Of a stretch of DNA of 64,000 bases, positions 50,774 to 60,570 are shown in pieces (the first letter of the stretch is position 1; every line of letters starts with the position of its first letter). The notes under the pieces are model-generated. The model saw nothing but the letters and a program-made list of their open reading frames with translations, was not told the DNA's origin and searched no databases. The stretch is from Acuticoccus yangtzensis (lineage in GTDB: Bacteria; Pseudomonadota; Alphaproteobacteria; Rhizobiales; Amorphaceae), in NCBI RefSeq assembly GCF_001927245.1, contig NZ_MJUX01000008.1, positions 62,001-126,000 of the forward strand, given 5' to 3'. The position numbers and the translations under genes were made by a program.

Positions 50774-51736
50774 TTCCCACTCGGTCGCCGGCATGTCGTT
50801 TCGGGTGAGGCCGAGGCGCTTCATCTTGCGGTGAAGCGTTGCGCGGCTGGTGCCCAGAAGGCGTGCTGCGGCCGACACATTGCCCGACGTCTTCATCAAC
50901 GCGGCCCGCAGTGCGCGCCTCTCGGCCGAGGTGAAGTCCGCCGCGGTCCCCTCCTCGCCCTCCAACAGGTCCGAGGCAAGGCGGCCGCTCTTGATCCACG
51001 CATCGTCGATGTCGAACAGGCGGCGGGCGGCGCTGCTGGCACCCAGCACCACATCGTCCCCGTCCACCGCGAGAAGGCCGTGGCGCGGCCCGTTCCCCGG
51101 AACCATGATGATGCGCGCTTTGGCGAACGCGCTGCGGAACAGCGTCGTCTCGATCTGCGCGGCGGCCTCGCGCGCGGCATGCAGATAGATGTTGAGGACG
51201 GGCGTCGTCATGTCGTCGCGCGCCGACGAGATGTCGAGCGCACCGACGATGCGGCCGCGATGATCGCTGATCGGCGCCGTGGCGCAGGACAGCTTGGTGT
51301 TCATCGTCAAAAAGTGCAGGTCGCGGAAGATGCTGACGGGTCGCGTCTCGGCCAGCGCCGTGCCGATGCCGTTGGTGCCGGCGCTACGCTCGTCCCACAG
51401 CGCGCCGGGGGCGAGACCGCAGCTCTCGAAATCGTCGGCATCCCCCGCGCGGCCGCGGCGTTCCAGCGCGAGGCCGCTCTCGTCGGTCAACACGAGACAG
51501 CAGCCGGCGCGGCCGAACGTCTCGAACAGGCGGTCCAGCTCGCCGCGGGCGGCGTTCATGAGCGGGGCGGCACGCTCCAAAGCCCGGCGCAATTGGACGG
51601 CTTCCAGCCGCGGCGGCGTGCGTTCCCCGTCCGGGTCCAGCCCATGAAGGGTGATGCACCGGCGCCATGACGTCGCATAAGCTGCATGGTGATCGCTCGC
51701 AGTCACGGCGGCCCACACGCGCTCTGCGTGTTTCAT
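50753..51736 (-). CDS. GAF-domain and Fis-type HTH regulator without AAA+ domain (AcoR-like)
   Basis: 327 residues from the ATG at 51736 (ribosome site GGGAGG). The N-terminal region YATSWRRCITLHGLDP and the GAF domain with ERSAGTNGIGTALAE match AcoR-type activators. The C-terminus KTSGNVSAAARLLGTSRATL and HRKMKRLG is a Fis-type helix-turn-helix. The sigma-54 AAA+ domain with GAFTGA and Walker motifs, normally between them, is absent; the linker is only about 70 residues. Such short forms probably act without sigma-54. It is convergent with the hydroxylase operon and may regulate it or the nearby polysaccharide genes. Confidence 0.9.
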   Translation of the reverse strand: MKHAERVWAAVTASDHHAAYATSWRRCITLHGLDPDGERTPPRLEAVQLRRALERAAPLMNAARGELDRLFETFGRAGCCLVLTDESGLALERRGRAGDADDFESCGLAPGALWDERSAGTNGIGTALAETRPVSIFRDLHFLTMNTKLSCATAPISDHRGRIVGALDISSARDDMTTPVLNIYLHAAREAAAQIETTLFRSAFAKARIIMVPGNGPRHGLLAVDGDDVVLGASSAARRLFDIDDAWIKSGRLASDLLEGEEGTAADFTSAERRALRAALMKTSGNVSAAARLLGTSRATLHRKMKRLGLTRNDMPATEWETDEAAA

Positions 51737-51998
51737 GGTCGTCCTCCCTTCCGGAATGGCCGGTTCGGCGGCCCTGTCGGACAAGGGGCGCACCGCCCTG
51801 CCCTGTTCTAATGCATGGCAGCTCTGCGCCAACATGCCATCGCCAGTCAGAACGCAACACCGGCGCAAAGTCCAGAGTCATTATAAATGAAATTGTAGTC
51901 TGGGTTCGGCCCGCTCGCGGACGAAAGCCTGGCGGCCAGGGCCGGAAAGGCCGCTTGATGGCCTCGCCAGCGGCGGTGGGCCGCAGCGAGGCTGGCTC

Positions 51999-54050
51999 TC
52001 AGCTGCGGATCAGCACCGTCGCCAGCGGCAGGCTGGGGCCGACGAAGCGCAACGTCTGCACGGTGTCGACGAGGTCGCGGTGGCTGGTGAAGCCGGCGCG
52101 TGCGGCGATCGCCACAGCCTCGGCCTCGGCGGCGAGCGCCTGCGCATCCGGCCGTTCGACGATCGGCGGCAGGTTGATGATGACGACGTCGAACCGGCGG
52201 TAGAGCGCGTCGACCAGCGAACCCATCGCCTTGGAGCGGTAGAGCGACGGGTCCGTCTGCTTGCCGGCGGCGAGATAGTTGAGCGGTGTCGCCCGGTCGA
52301 CCTGCAACGCGGCGTCCACCTCGCCGCCCAGCATCACGAGGTCGGACACGCCGAACTCGTTCGAGCCGCCGAGCCGCTCGTGAACCGTCGGGTCGTTGAA
52401 GTTGGCGTCGACGAGGACGGTGGCATCGCCCGCCACCGCGCACGCCTGGGCGAGCGCTGTGATGAGATCGGCGTGGCCGACATCGTTGTCCGGTGCGGTC
52501 ATGGCGATGATGGTCGGATCGCGCCCGCCTTGCCGCAGCACCAATGCGGCGCGCAGATGCGTGATCGCCTCCGCGAAGGCGGCGTTGCGGCGGCGTCCGG
52601 CGAGCCCCGCCAGCACACCGCGCGAGGACGGCACCGGCGGCACCACGGCGAGAGGGGCGATGCCGACGGTGCGGGTGATGTCGCCGCGCGTCCTGATGCG
52701 CTGGTCGATGAGGGCGATGCCGAGGACGAGGGCGAAGGCCGCCGCCCCCGCCAGGATGCCGCCGCCCGCCACGACGAGCGCGCGGTTCGGCCCGGACGGC
52801 GAGCCCGGCGGCACCGCGGCGGCGACGATGCGCCCGTCCGGCCGCTCCAGTCCGGCGACGCCCTGCACCTCGCGGTAGCGGTTCAGCAATGTCTCGTAGA
52901 CGCGCTGCGCGGCGTCCACCTCGCGCTCCAGGCGGCGCAGCTCGATCTCGGCGCCACGCTGGGCGCTCAGTTGTTCGCGCAGCGCGTCCGCCTCGCGCTC
53001 CAGCGAGGCCACCCGCTCGGCCTCGGCGCCGACCGAGGTGGAGAGGGAATTGACGATCTTGTCCGTCTCGGTGGCGATGTCGGCCTGGATCGCCTCCAGC
53101 GCCTCGCGCGCCTGGATCACCCGCGGGTGGCTCGGCCGGTAGAGCGCGTCGAGCTCGGACAGAGCCCGCTGCTGGATCGTCGCCTGGGCGCGCAGCTCCT
53201 GGATCAGCGGCGAGGTGACGACCTGGGGCAGCACCTCGCCCCCGGCGCGGGTCTGGTCGGCGGCGGCGCGGGCCTGGGCCAGCGCCCCTTGCGCGCGCAC
53301 CAGCTCCTCGTTGAGGTCGGCAAGCTGCTCGGCGATGATCGTCGTCCCCGCCCCTTCGGTGATGCGGCTCTGGGCGCGGAAGTCCTCCACCGCCTGCTCG
53401 CGCATGTCGAGGTCGGCGCGCAGCTCGCCGAGGCGCTGGGAGATCTGCGAGATGGAATCGGTCGCCTGATCGCGCTGGGCGGCGATGTCGAGGCTGAGAT
53501 ATTGCCGCATCACCGCGTTGACGATGCTGGCGACGAATACGGGGTTCGCGCCCTCGTAGGCGACCTCGACCACGTAGGACCGGCCGGTCGGGCGCACGAC
53601 CAGTTTGTCCTGCAGGTCGCTGATGATTTCCGCGCGCGCCGATTCGCGGCCCGCCACGGTGCCGCCCGGGGCCGTGGCGGCACGGAGCGCCGGGTTGGCG
53701 GCCGAAAATTCCAGCGCCAGCTCGTCCACCACGCGCTCCAGAACGGCGTAGGAGCGGATCACCTGAACCTCGGTCTCGGTGATCGTTTCCGGCGGGACGT
53801 AGCCGGAGCTCACCTGCTGGCGCGGCAGCAGGCTTTCCTGGCCGGGGTCGATCTCGACGAGGCCGCTGGCGGAATAGACGTTGGGAAGGCGCCCGGCGAG
53901 GACGGCCGCGGCAATCACCCCGGCGGCCATCACCGTCATGACGAGCCACTTATATTGCCAGAAGGCTTCGGCCAGCCAGATGATCGGCGCCAGCGGATTG
54001 GGGCCGGCCCCCGCGGGCTGGCCTTCGTTTGTGGTCTCCACGGTGCTCAC
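51999..54050 (-). CDS. Wzc/ExoP-like chain-length protein with degenerate kinase domain
   Basis: 683 residues. A Wzz-type N-terminal domain begins with helix WLVMTVMAAGVIAAAVLAG (about 35-55); long coiled-coil stretches fill residues 170-430; a second helix lies near 440-460. The C-terminal domain has the BY-kinase fold, but Walker A is IIAMTAPDNDVGHADLI, lacking the G-K-S/T, Walker B is VVIINLPP instead of IIDTPP, and there is no C-terminal tyrosine cluster. The Walker A' segment VLVDANFNDPTVHERL persists. It is probably a pseudo-kinase that controls chain length and export with the Wza-type lipoprotein. It lies 10 bases after the flippase gene. Confidence 0.9.
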   Translation of the reverse strand: MSTVETTNEGQPAGAGPNPLAPIIWLAEAFWQYKWLVMTVMAAGVIAAAVLAGRLPNVYSASGLVEIDPGQESLLPRQQVSSGYVPPETITETEVQVIRSYAVLERVVDELALEFSAANPALRAATAPGGTVAGRESARAEIISDLQDKLVVRPTGRSYVVEVAYEGANPVFVASIVNAVMRQYLSLDIAAQRDQATDSISQISQRLGELRADLDMREQAVEDFRAQSRITEGAGTTIIAEQLADLNEELVRAQGALAQARAAADQTRAGGEVLPQVVTSPLIQELRAQATIQQRALSELDALYRPSHPRVIQAREALEAIQADIATETDKIVNSLSTSVGAEAERVASLEREADALREQLSAQRGAEIELRRLEREVDAAQRVYETLLNRYREVQGVAGLERPDGRIVAAAVPPGSPSGPNRALVVAGGGILAGAAAFALVLGIALIDQRIRTRGDITRTVGIAPLAVVPPVPSSRGVLAGLAGRRRNAAFAEAITHLRAALVLRQGGRDPTIIAMTAPDNDVGHADLITALAQACAVAGDATVLVDANFNDPTVHERLGGSNEFGVSDLVMLGGEVDAALQVDRATPLNYLAAGKQTDPSLYRSKAMGSLVDALYRRFDVVIINLPPIVERPDAQALAAEAEAVAIAARAGFTSHRDLVDTVQTLRFVGPSLPLATVLIRS

Positions 54051-54060
54051 GCGCGGGCCT

Positions 54061-55314
54061 CTATGTGGCCGAGGCGGACGAAGAGGCGCCGGCCTGCCGC
54101 CGCCGGGCGAACTCCTTGAGCACGCGCCGCCCCATCAACGTTGCCGTGAAGATGTAGCCGAGCCCCGCCCCGAACAGCGTCGCCTGCGGTCCCACGAACA
54201 GGGCGAGCAGCACCACCGCGCTGACCGTGACGAGGGCGCCGGTGATGACGGCGAGCGAATCGTCCCGGTAGCGGCCGAGTGTCGTCAACATGAGTGCCAG
54301 TACGACGACCGGCACTTGCAGGGCATTGATCAGCGTCCACACTCGCACCACGGGCAGCATGTTCTCATACTTGCCCGCGTAGATGTACGTTTCGATGAGC
54401 GGCCACGCCAGCGTGACAACCAGAAGGTTCACAACATAAAGCCCGACGAGGGCCACCGCGGAGACCGCACAGAACCGAACGAAGCCCTTCATGTCTCCGG
54501 ATTCGCGCATGGCGGCGACGAAGGGGCGGGCGAACGCCTTCCATGCCAGAACCAGCATGACGAGGTGGCGCAGGATGAGATTGCCGGCGAAGATCCCCGC
54601 CAGAACCGCCGGTCCATAGAGGATGCTGATGGTGAAGACGAAGGCCCGGTTCTGAAGTTCCGACGCGGCCACCGCGACCACCGTCCACCGGCTGTCGCGC
54701 CAGATGGCGGCATAGCCCTTCAGCGTCCGGCGCAGGCGCACCGCGGGCGGGCGGTCCAGCAGGGCAAGGCCGCTGGCGGCGGCGATGGCGGCCGGCGCCG
54801 ACAGGAACAGGAAGAGTGGCAGCAGGGTGAGTCGGCCGGTGACGACGAGCGCGGCGACGGTGGCGAGGGCGAGCACGGAATAGACCGTGTCCATCGCCAA
54901 GGCGGCGCCGAACTTGGCGCGGCTCTGGGCGAGGAAGCGCACCGCATAATAGGCGAGGAAGGTCGCCGCGAAGAGCGCCTGGGCCGGGGCGAGCCACGAC
55001 ACCGCCCCGTTGGCGAGACTGACCCCCAGAAGCATGACGACCGCGCCCACCGCCACGAACAGGGCGGCGAAGGCGGCCACCTGCCGTTCCAGCACGTAGC
55101 GGCGGCGGTTGGCCGGGTCGTAGGCGACACGCACCGACAGCGGCAGGCCGATCATCGCGTCCTGAAAGCCGACCATCACCATCAGGAGGGCCTGCCAGAG
55201 GACGAACGTGCCGTAGTCCTCGGCCGAGGCGAATCGCACCAGGGCGAGCTGAAGGGCGAGATTGAACGCGGCGACGACACCCTGGTCGATCAGCGGCAGC
55301 GCATAGCGCTTCAT
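54061..55314 (-). CDS. Wzx-type polysaccharide flippase
   Basis: 417 residues with about 12 helices, starting YALPLIDQGVVAAFNLALQL, and the family segment RFASAEDYGTFVLWQALLMV. Members of the polysaccharide transporter family move lipid-linked repeat units across the inner membrane. It is 10 bases before the Wzc-like gene on the same strand and divergent from the polymerase gene. Confidence 0.88.
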   Translation of the reverse strand: MKRYALPLIDQGVVAAFNLALQLALVRFASAEDYGTFVLWQALLMVMVGFQDAMIGLPLSVRVAYDPANRRRYVLERQVAAFAALFVAVGAVVMLLGVSLANGAVSWLAPAQALFAATFLAYYAVRFLAQSRAKFGAALAMDTVYSVLALATVAALVVTGRLTLLPLFLFLSAPAAIAAASGLALLDRPPAVRLRRTLKGYAAIWRDSRWTVVAVAASELQNRAFVFTISILYGPAVLAGIFAGNLILRHLVMLVLAWKAFARPFVAAMRESGDMKGFVRFCAVSAVALVGLYVVNLLVVTLAWPLIETYIYAGKYENMLPVVRVWTLINALQVPVVVLALMLTTLGRYRDDSLAVITGALVTVSAVVLLALFVGPQATLFGAGLGYIFTATLMGRRVLKEFARRRQAGASSSASAT

Positions 55315-55622
55315 CGGCTGCCCCCACGCATCGGCTGCATCCCGGAGTGAACGAGGCGGCGCCTGTCGGGGCAGGCCGGCCTGGCGAAAGTCCGGTAGGG
55401 CACGAAAGGTCGGCTCACGTCTGGGGTGGGAAGCGGGAGGCGTGCTAACGTGTTGTGGTGCCTTGCGATGCGTGTGGCAAGCCCGCCCTCCCGCGCTCCC
55501 CCGGTCGATGACCCGCCGTTCGGGGCATCACGCGGCGCGGCATTGGCGTATAAGATTGCCGAAAGGGACCGGCGCGGCCGAACGCGGCGTGCGGGGCGCA
55601 TGACGACGGCACAGGGGGCGGC
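55315..55622. other. Divergent intergenic region of the polysaccharide cluster
   Basis: 308 bases between the flippase start (minus) and the polymerase start (plus). No convincing gene. It must hold the promoters of both halves of the cluster; I could not assign hexamers or an inverted repeat with confidence. Confidence 0.5.
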
Positions 55623-56954
55623 GTGGCAACGGGAACATGGCTCGACGATCTGACGCCGGACCGCGAAACGCGGAACAGGCAGCGCGCCGCGCTCGGCAAC
55701 GTGATCGTCCTGTGGGCCGGACGGCTGTTGATGGCCGCGGTCTTCTTCGTCGTCTTCGTGGGGTTCCACCCGCTGTCGCGCGATCTCACCGGCGGGGCGA
55801 GCGGCAACATTCAGCGCCAGCTCTCGTTCATCTCGCTCGCCCTCATCGCCATGCCGATCATTCTGATGCGCTGGGGCCAGGCGCTGCGCACGGTCGCCGG
55901 GGCGTGGCACCTGTGGCTCGTCCTCGCCGCCCTCGGCGCCACCGCCCTCTGGTCCAACTTTCCCGACGTGACGGTGCGCCGTCTCATCCTCATGATGATC
56001 ATCGCCGTCGTCGGCCTCGGCCTCGCCGTCTCGCTCAACCGCCCGCGCGACTACATGATCGCCATCGGCTGCGGCTTCGGGTTCATCCTGGCGTTCGACA
56101 TGGTGCTGGCCGTCGCCATGCCGAGCTTCGCCTACGATGCGCTCGGCCTCGCCGGCCTGCATCCCCAGAAGAATGTCGCAGGGATGGCCGGGCTGATGTT
56201 CGTGTCGATCTTTGTGTCGCTGCTGTTCGGTCTGCGCCACCCCGCCGCGTTCTGGACGGTGGCGTTCATGCTGGTCCTGTCGCTGGTCTTCCTGTTTCTC
56301 ACCAATTCGAAGACCTCGCTCGGCATCGCCCTCATCAGCGCGGTGATTGCGGCACCGGCCTTCGCGCTGGCCCACCGCGGCCTCGTCTTCGCCAGCATGC
56401 TGGGTCTCGGCCTGGTGGTCGCGGTCGGCATCGTCGTCTTCGCCACGGGCACATTTCACCTTTCGGGTGCCGACTGGGCGGAGATGACCACGGGCGATCC
56501 GACCTTCACCGGGCGCGATCAGATCTGGGCCGCATCGGTTCAGGAGATCGCCAAGGCGCCCCTGCTGGGGCACGGCTTCGGTGCGGTGTGGTCGATGTTA
56601 CCGCTGTTTCACCCGCTGGGTCAGTACGTTGGTTTCTGGACGGACTCTTACGATACGCTTCTGGCCATCAACCAATCCCACAATGGCTACCTCGACCTCT
56701 TGATGCACGGAGGCCTGTTCCTTTTTGTCATTGTGATGATTTTTATCCTGAAGATCATCAAAACGATGATCCAAACCTTCCGCTCGACCGACCGGTGGGC
56801 GATTGCCGGCAACGTCTTCGTCGGGACTTTCTTGCTGAATACGCTGCTTAACAATATGATGGAGTCGACAATCTTCTTCCCTGATGGTCTTCTCGGGACG
56901 TTCCTCATCCTCGTCGCGCTGGCGCAAGTCAGTTGGAGTAAGCACCGAATTTGA
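55623..56954 (+). CDS. Wzy/O-antigen-ligase-type membrane polymerase
   Basis: 443 residues from the GTG at 55623. About 11-12 helices with the long periplasmic loop typical of Wzy_C/WaaL proteins (GRDQIWAASVQEIAKAPLLG then HGFGAVWSM, and NQSHNGYLDLLMHGGLF, with the conserved histidine). It would polymerise repeat units delivered by the flippase. A few late stretches are A+T-richer than the surroundings, which hints at older transfer of this gene. Confidence 0.88.
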   Translation: MATGTWLDDLTPDRETRNRQRAALGNVIVLWAGRLLMAAVFFVVFVGFHPLSRDLTGGASGNIQRQLSFISLALIAMPIILMRWGQALRTVAGAWHLWLVLAALGATALWSNFPDVTVRRLILMMIIAVVGLGLAVSLNRPRDYMIAIGCGFGFILAFDMVLAVAMPSFAYDALGLAGLHPQKNVAGMAGLMFVSIFVSLLFGLRHPAAFWTVAFMLVLSLVFLFLTNSKTSLGIALISAVIAAPAFALAHRGLVFASMLGLGLVVAVGIVVFATGTFHLSGADWAEMTTGDPTFTGRDQIWAASVQEIAKAPLLGHGFGAVWSMLPLFHPLGQYVGFWTDSYDTLLAINQSHNGYLDLLMHGGLFLFVIVMIFILKIIKTMIQTFRSTDRWAIAGNVFVGTFLLNTLLNNMMESTIFFPDGLLGTFLILVALAQVSWSKHRI

Positions 56955-57105
56955 TCTAAGCCATTGTGACTGAATGACATCACGGGTAATTTTCCCGGAC
57001 CTGATGCATGGCTAAATCACACAGGCATTAAATATCACCGATTGAAAGACCCGCCCGCCGTGCATATCAAGCGACCTGAATTGGGCAGAACCTAGGCCAG
57101 AAGCC

Positions 57106-58683
57106 ATGAGCGTGCGCGCTGATGACATCGACCCCGAAGCGACCGCGCTGGCAGGCCCCCTGCCACACGGTTCCGCCGCGCCTTCACGCCGGGATGGTGC
57201 GATAGGAATGAAAGGCGGTCGCAGAACCGGCGCCGATGTGGACCATGGGCCGCCGCCCCGGCTCGATGCACCGCCGCCGCGGCACGATCTCCTCGTCGTC
57301 AAGAACATCGACCGCGCGCTGCGGATCGCCGACCCGCTGCTGATGTTCATCAGCGGCCTCGTCGTCGCCAATATCATGCTGGGCGAGCGCAACGTGATCG
57401 AACACGTGATCGTCTCGCTCAGCGCCTCGCTCCTCCTGTCCCAGGTGCTGAAGCAGACGAAGGTGTACGACACGCCGTCCCACCTCTTCCGCATTTCGGT
57501 GCTGTTGCAGCTCAGCCGGGCGCTGCTCTTCACCTTCGTCGCGGTCATCGCCGTCGCCTTCCTGATGGAGGCGCGCGACTATACGCGCGATTGGGTGCTG
57601 GTCTGGATGGCGAGTGCCGCCGTCGGCATCGCCGGGTTCCGCCTGGCCGTCATCATCGCCGCCCGCTCGGCGCTGGAGAACGGGCGGCTGCAGCAGAAGA
57701 TCGCCGTCTATGGCGGGGACGAGAAGGGCGCCACCGTCCTCAATCACCTCCTGTCCATGTCGGACGCGCGCTACCGCGTGGTCGGCTTCTACGACGACCG
57801 TTCCGCCCGTGTTCCGGACCAGATCAAGGGCATCCACTATCTCGGCGGGATGGAGGAGCTGACCGAGGCCGTCCAGCGCGGCAAGGTCGACGAGGTGATC
57901 CTCGCCCTGCCGCTGGCCCCGGTGGACCGGGTGGACGAGCTCATCAACCGCCTCGCCTCCTACGACGTCACCGTCTACTTCTCTCCCGACCCGGTGCTGT
58001 GGCAGTTCTTCGATCGCCCGTTCGAGACGATCGGCGGCGCGCCCATGCTGCTCGCACTCGATTCGCCGATCCACGGCTGGGGCGCCGTCGCCAAGTTCAT
58101 CGAGGATCGGCTGATCGCAGCGGTGCTCCTCGTCCTCGCGTCGCCGCTGCTGGCGCTGGCGGCGTTGGCCGTGAGGCTCGATTCCGGCGGCCCCGTCTTC
58201 TTTCGCCAGCCGCGCCGGGGGTGGAACGGCGCCCTGTTCGACATCTACAAATTCCGCACCATGCGTACCGACATGGCCGACTTCGCCGGCGCCCGTCAGG
58301 CGACCCGCGACGACCCGCGCGTCACCCGCGTGGGACGGATCCTCAGGCGCACGTCGATCGATGAACTACCCCAGCTCTTCAACGTGTTGAATGGCGACAT
58401 GAGCCTCGTCGGGCCCCGCCCCCATGCGCTCGGCACCCGCGCCGAGGGCAAGCCCTTCGAAGAGGCGGTGGCCCACTATATGCGCCGCTACCGTGTGAAA
58501 CCCGGCATCACCGGCTGGGCCCAGGTAAACGGCTGGCGCGGCGAGACCGACACCAACCAGAAGCTCCACGCGCGCGTGCGCTACGATATCGAATATATCG
58601 AGAATTGGAGCTTCTGGCTGGACATCTACATTCTCGTCATCACGCCCTTCACGCTGATCTTCCGCTCCAAGAACGCCTACTGA
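57106..58683 (+). CDS. Undecaprenyl-phosphate sugar phosphotransferase (WcaJ/ExoY type)
   Basis: 525 residues. The N-terminal 70 are hydrophilic and Pro-rich. Four helices (about 75-175) and a Rossmann-like domain (about 180-270) follow, then helix 335-355 and the catalytic domain with YKFRTMRTDMADFAGARQAT, RRTSIDELPQLFNVLNGDMS, LVGPRPHA and KPGITGWAQVNGWRG. It starts repeat-unit assembly by transferring hexose-1-phosphate to undecaprenyl phosphate. It lies 151 bases after the polymerase gene. Confidence 0.95.
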   Translation: MSVRADDIDPEATALAGPLPHGSAAPSRRDGAIGMKGGRRTGADVDHGPPPRLDAPPPRHDLLVVKNIDRALRIADPLLMFISGLVVANIMLGERNVIEHVIVSLSASLLLSQVLKQTKVYDTPSHLFRISVLLQLSRALLFTFVAVIAVAFLMEARDYTRDWVLVWMASAAVGIAGFRLAVIIAARSALENGRLQQKIAVYGGDEKGATVLNHLLSMSDARYRVVGFYDDRSARVPDQIKGIHYLGGMEELTEAVQRGKVDEVILALPLAPVDRVDELINRLASYDVTVYFSPDPVLWQFFDRPFETIGGAPMLLALDSPIHGWGAVAKFIEDRLIAAVLLVLASPLLALAALAVRLDSGGPVFFRQPRRGWNGALFDIYKFRTMRTDMADFAGARQATRDDPRVTRVGRILRRTSIDELPQLFNVLNGDMSLVGPRPHALGTRAEGKPFEEAVAHYMRRYRVKPGITGWAQVNGWRGETDTNQKLHARVRYDIEYIENWSFWLDIYILVITPFTLIFRSKNAY

Positions 58684-58793
58684 GCGCGGCTACGGCGGCC
58701 AAACCGTGGGCAAGTCCCCGCGCGCGGCCCCGGTTAAGGAAACGCTAACCATAGCGGCACAACCCTCCGACGAGCTTCCGGGTGGGACCTTTC

Positions 58794-59603
58794 ATGCGCC
58801 GCATCGCCGCCATCGCCATTCTCTTTGCCCTGTCGGCGTGCGCCACCGAGGGGACCGCGCCATGCCCGGCAGGCGGCGCCCCCTCCCCCTGCCCGGTATA
58901 CAAATCGCCGGACGATGCCGCGCTCGCCCCGTCCTGCAGCCCCTGCGGCGGGCCGATCCCGCTCGCCGACCCGTTCCCGGTGCCGCGCGGCTTCCAGCCG
59001 TGGGCGGAGGGGTTCGAGGGGCCGATGCGCTTCGTCGTCGGCGATCAGCTCCAGATCAACCTGCCCTTCTATGCCGACGAGAACACCACCACCCTCGTCG
59101 CGCCGGACGGCAACGTCTATGTCGGCCTCATCGGCTCGGTGCGCGCCGTCGACCGCACCCCCGGCGAGCTCGCAGCGGAGCTGAAGCAGCGCTATTCCCG
59201 CTATCTGCGCTTCCCGGACGTTGGCGTGATCCCCACCGCGTTCGAGAGCCGGCAGGTGTTCATCGGCGGCGAAGTGGAGGAGCCGGGGGCGTTGCAGCTC
59301 GTCGGCCCGACCGGCGCGCTGGAGGCCGTCTTCCAGGCCGGCGGCTTCACCGATCTCGCCTACATGAAGAACGTCGTTCTGATCCGCCGTGGCCCGAACG
59401 ATTTGCCGATGATGCGCTTCCTGGACCTGAAGTCGTTCGCCAACGACGGGACGCCGACCGAGAACACGCTGCTCAAGCCCTTCGACATCATCTATGTGCC
59501 GAAGAGTCCGATCGCGAAGATCAATCAATTCGTCGAGCAGTATATTGAGGGGGTCGTTCCCTTCAACCAGAGCTTCAGCTACGTTATCTTCAACCAGAAC
59601 TGA
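58794..59603 (+). CDS. Wza-type polysaccharide export lipoprotein
   Basis: 269 residues from the ATG at 58794. A lipobox LSAC at residues 13-16 makes Cys16 the lipidated residue. The Poly_export segment MRFVVGDQLQINLPFYADEN and the SLBB-type repeats with RQVFIGGEVEEPGALQLVG and NDLPMMRFLDLKSFANDG follow. The protein lacks the C-terminal amphipathic helix that forms the outer-membrane pore of Wza, so another protein may supply it. It lies 16 bases before the GT2 gene. Confidence 0.9.
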   Translation: MRRIAAIAILFALSACATEGTAPCPAGGAPSPCPVYKSPDDAALAPSCSPCGGPIPLADPFPVPRGFQPWAEGFEGPMRFVVGDQLQINLPFYADENTTTLVAPDGNVYVGLIGSVRAVDRTPGELAAELKQRYSRYLRFPDVGVIPTAFESRQVFIGGEVEEPGALQLVGPTGALEAVFQAGGFTDLAYMKNVVLIRRGPNDLPMMRFLDLKSFANDGTPTENTLLKPFDIIYVPKSPIAKINQFVEQYIEGVVPFNQSFSYVIFNQN

Positions 59604-59619
59604 CGGCGGGCGCGCAGCG

Positions 59620-60570
59620 GTGCTGATCACCATTCTCATCCCGACGCGCAACAGGCCCCGCCCGCTGGCCCGCGCGCTGGCCAGCGTCGCCGCACTGACC
59701 GTCCCCGAAGGCGCCGCGGTGGAGGTGCTGGTCGCCGACAATTCGGCCGACTTCAACGCCCGGACGGTGGTGGAGGAGGCTGCTCCCCCCTTCTCTGTCA
59801 CGACCATCCACGTGCCTCGGCCGGGGGTCGCGACGGTGCGCAATGCGGGCGTCGCGGCGGCAAAGGGCGACCTCGTCGCCTTCCTCGACGACGATTGCGA
59901 GGCCGATCCCGGCTGGCTGGCCGCGCAGGTGGCCACATTGGCCGCGACCGGGGCGGACGGCAGCTTCGGCCCGCGGATCGCGCGCATCGCAGAGGACGGC
60001 CCACGAGGTGGGGCGGCGGGCGCGCCTGACGCCGCGCTCATCGCCAGCACCTATTCGCGCGATCTTCATCTTGCGGACGGCGCTGACGTGACGGACCGCG
60101 ATGCCCACCTGCCGCTGCCGGGTGCGGTCTTCTTGGCCGCCCGCTGCCTGGCGATGCGGCCCGGCCCGTTCGATCCGCGGCTCGATTCCATCGGCGCCGA
60201 GGATGTGCTTCTCTTTCGCCAGCTTCGCGAGGCGGGGCGGCGTTTCGTTTGGTCGCCGGGCGCGCGGGTGGTGGAGGAGATCCCGGCCGCGCGGGCCAAT
60301 CCGTCCTTCGTGATGCGCCGGCGCTACGTGTCCGGTCAGCACAGGTGCATCGTGCCGATGATGCTGGAGCCGCCACGCCGGGGTGAAATGCTGGGCCACA
60401 TGCTGAAGGGGGGCGCAGCGCTGGCGGTTGCGGCGCCGCTCGCGCTGGCCGGGCGCGGGCTCACCGGGCGCTGGCCCGAACGCGCGACCGGGTTGACGAT
60501 GAGCGGCCTCGGCAAGTTGACCTGGTGGCGCAGAAACGGCCCGGCTCTATATGGCCAAGGGCATCGCTAG
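59620..60570 (+). CDS. GT2 family glycosyltransferase
   Basis: 316 residues from the GTG at 59620. The GT-A fold begins LITILIPTRNRPRPLARALA, and the nucleotide-binding site is VAFLDDDCEADPGWLAAQV with DDD. The acceptor region with GAEDVLLFRQLREAG carries the conserved ED-type base. The C-terminus ends in a hydrophobic helix (GGAALAVAAPLALA). It probably adds a sugar to the repeat unit started by the WcaJ-type enzyme. The sugar is unknown. It lies 16 bases after the Wza-type gene. Confidence 0.92.
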   Translation: MLITILIPTRNRPRPLARALASVAALTVPEGAAVEVLVADNSADFNARTVVEEAAPPFSVTTIHVPRPGVATVRNAGVAAAKGDLVAFLDDDCEADPGWLAAQVATLAATGADGSFGPRIARIAEDGPRGGAAGAPDAALIASTYSRDLHLADGADVTDRDAHLPLPGAVFLAARCLAMRPGPFDPRLDSIGAEDVLLFRQLREAGRRFVWSPGARVVEEIPAARANPSFVMRRRYVSGQHRCIVPMMLEPPRRGEMLGHMLKGGAALAVAAPLALAGRGLTGRWPERATGLTMSGLGKLTWWRRNGPALYGQGHR

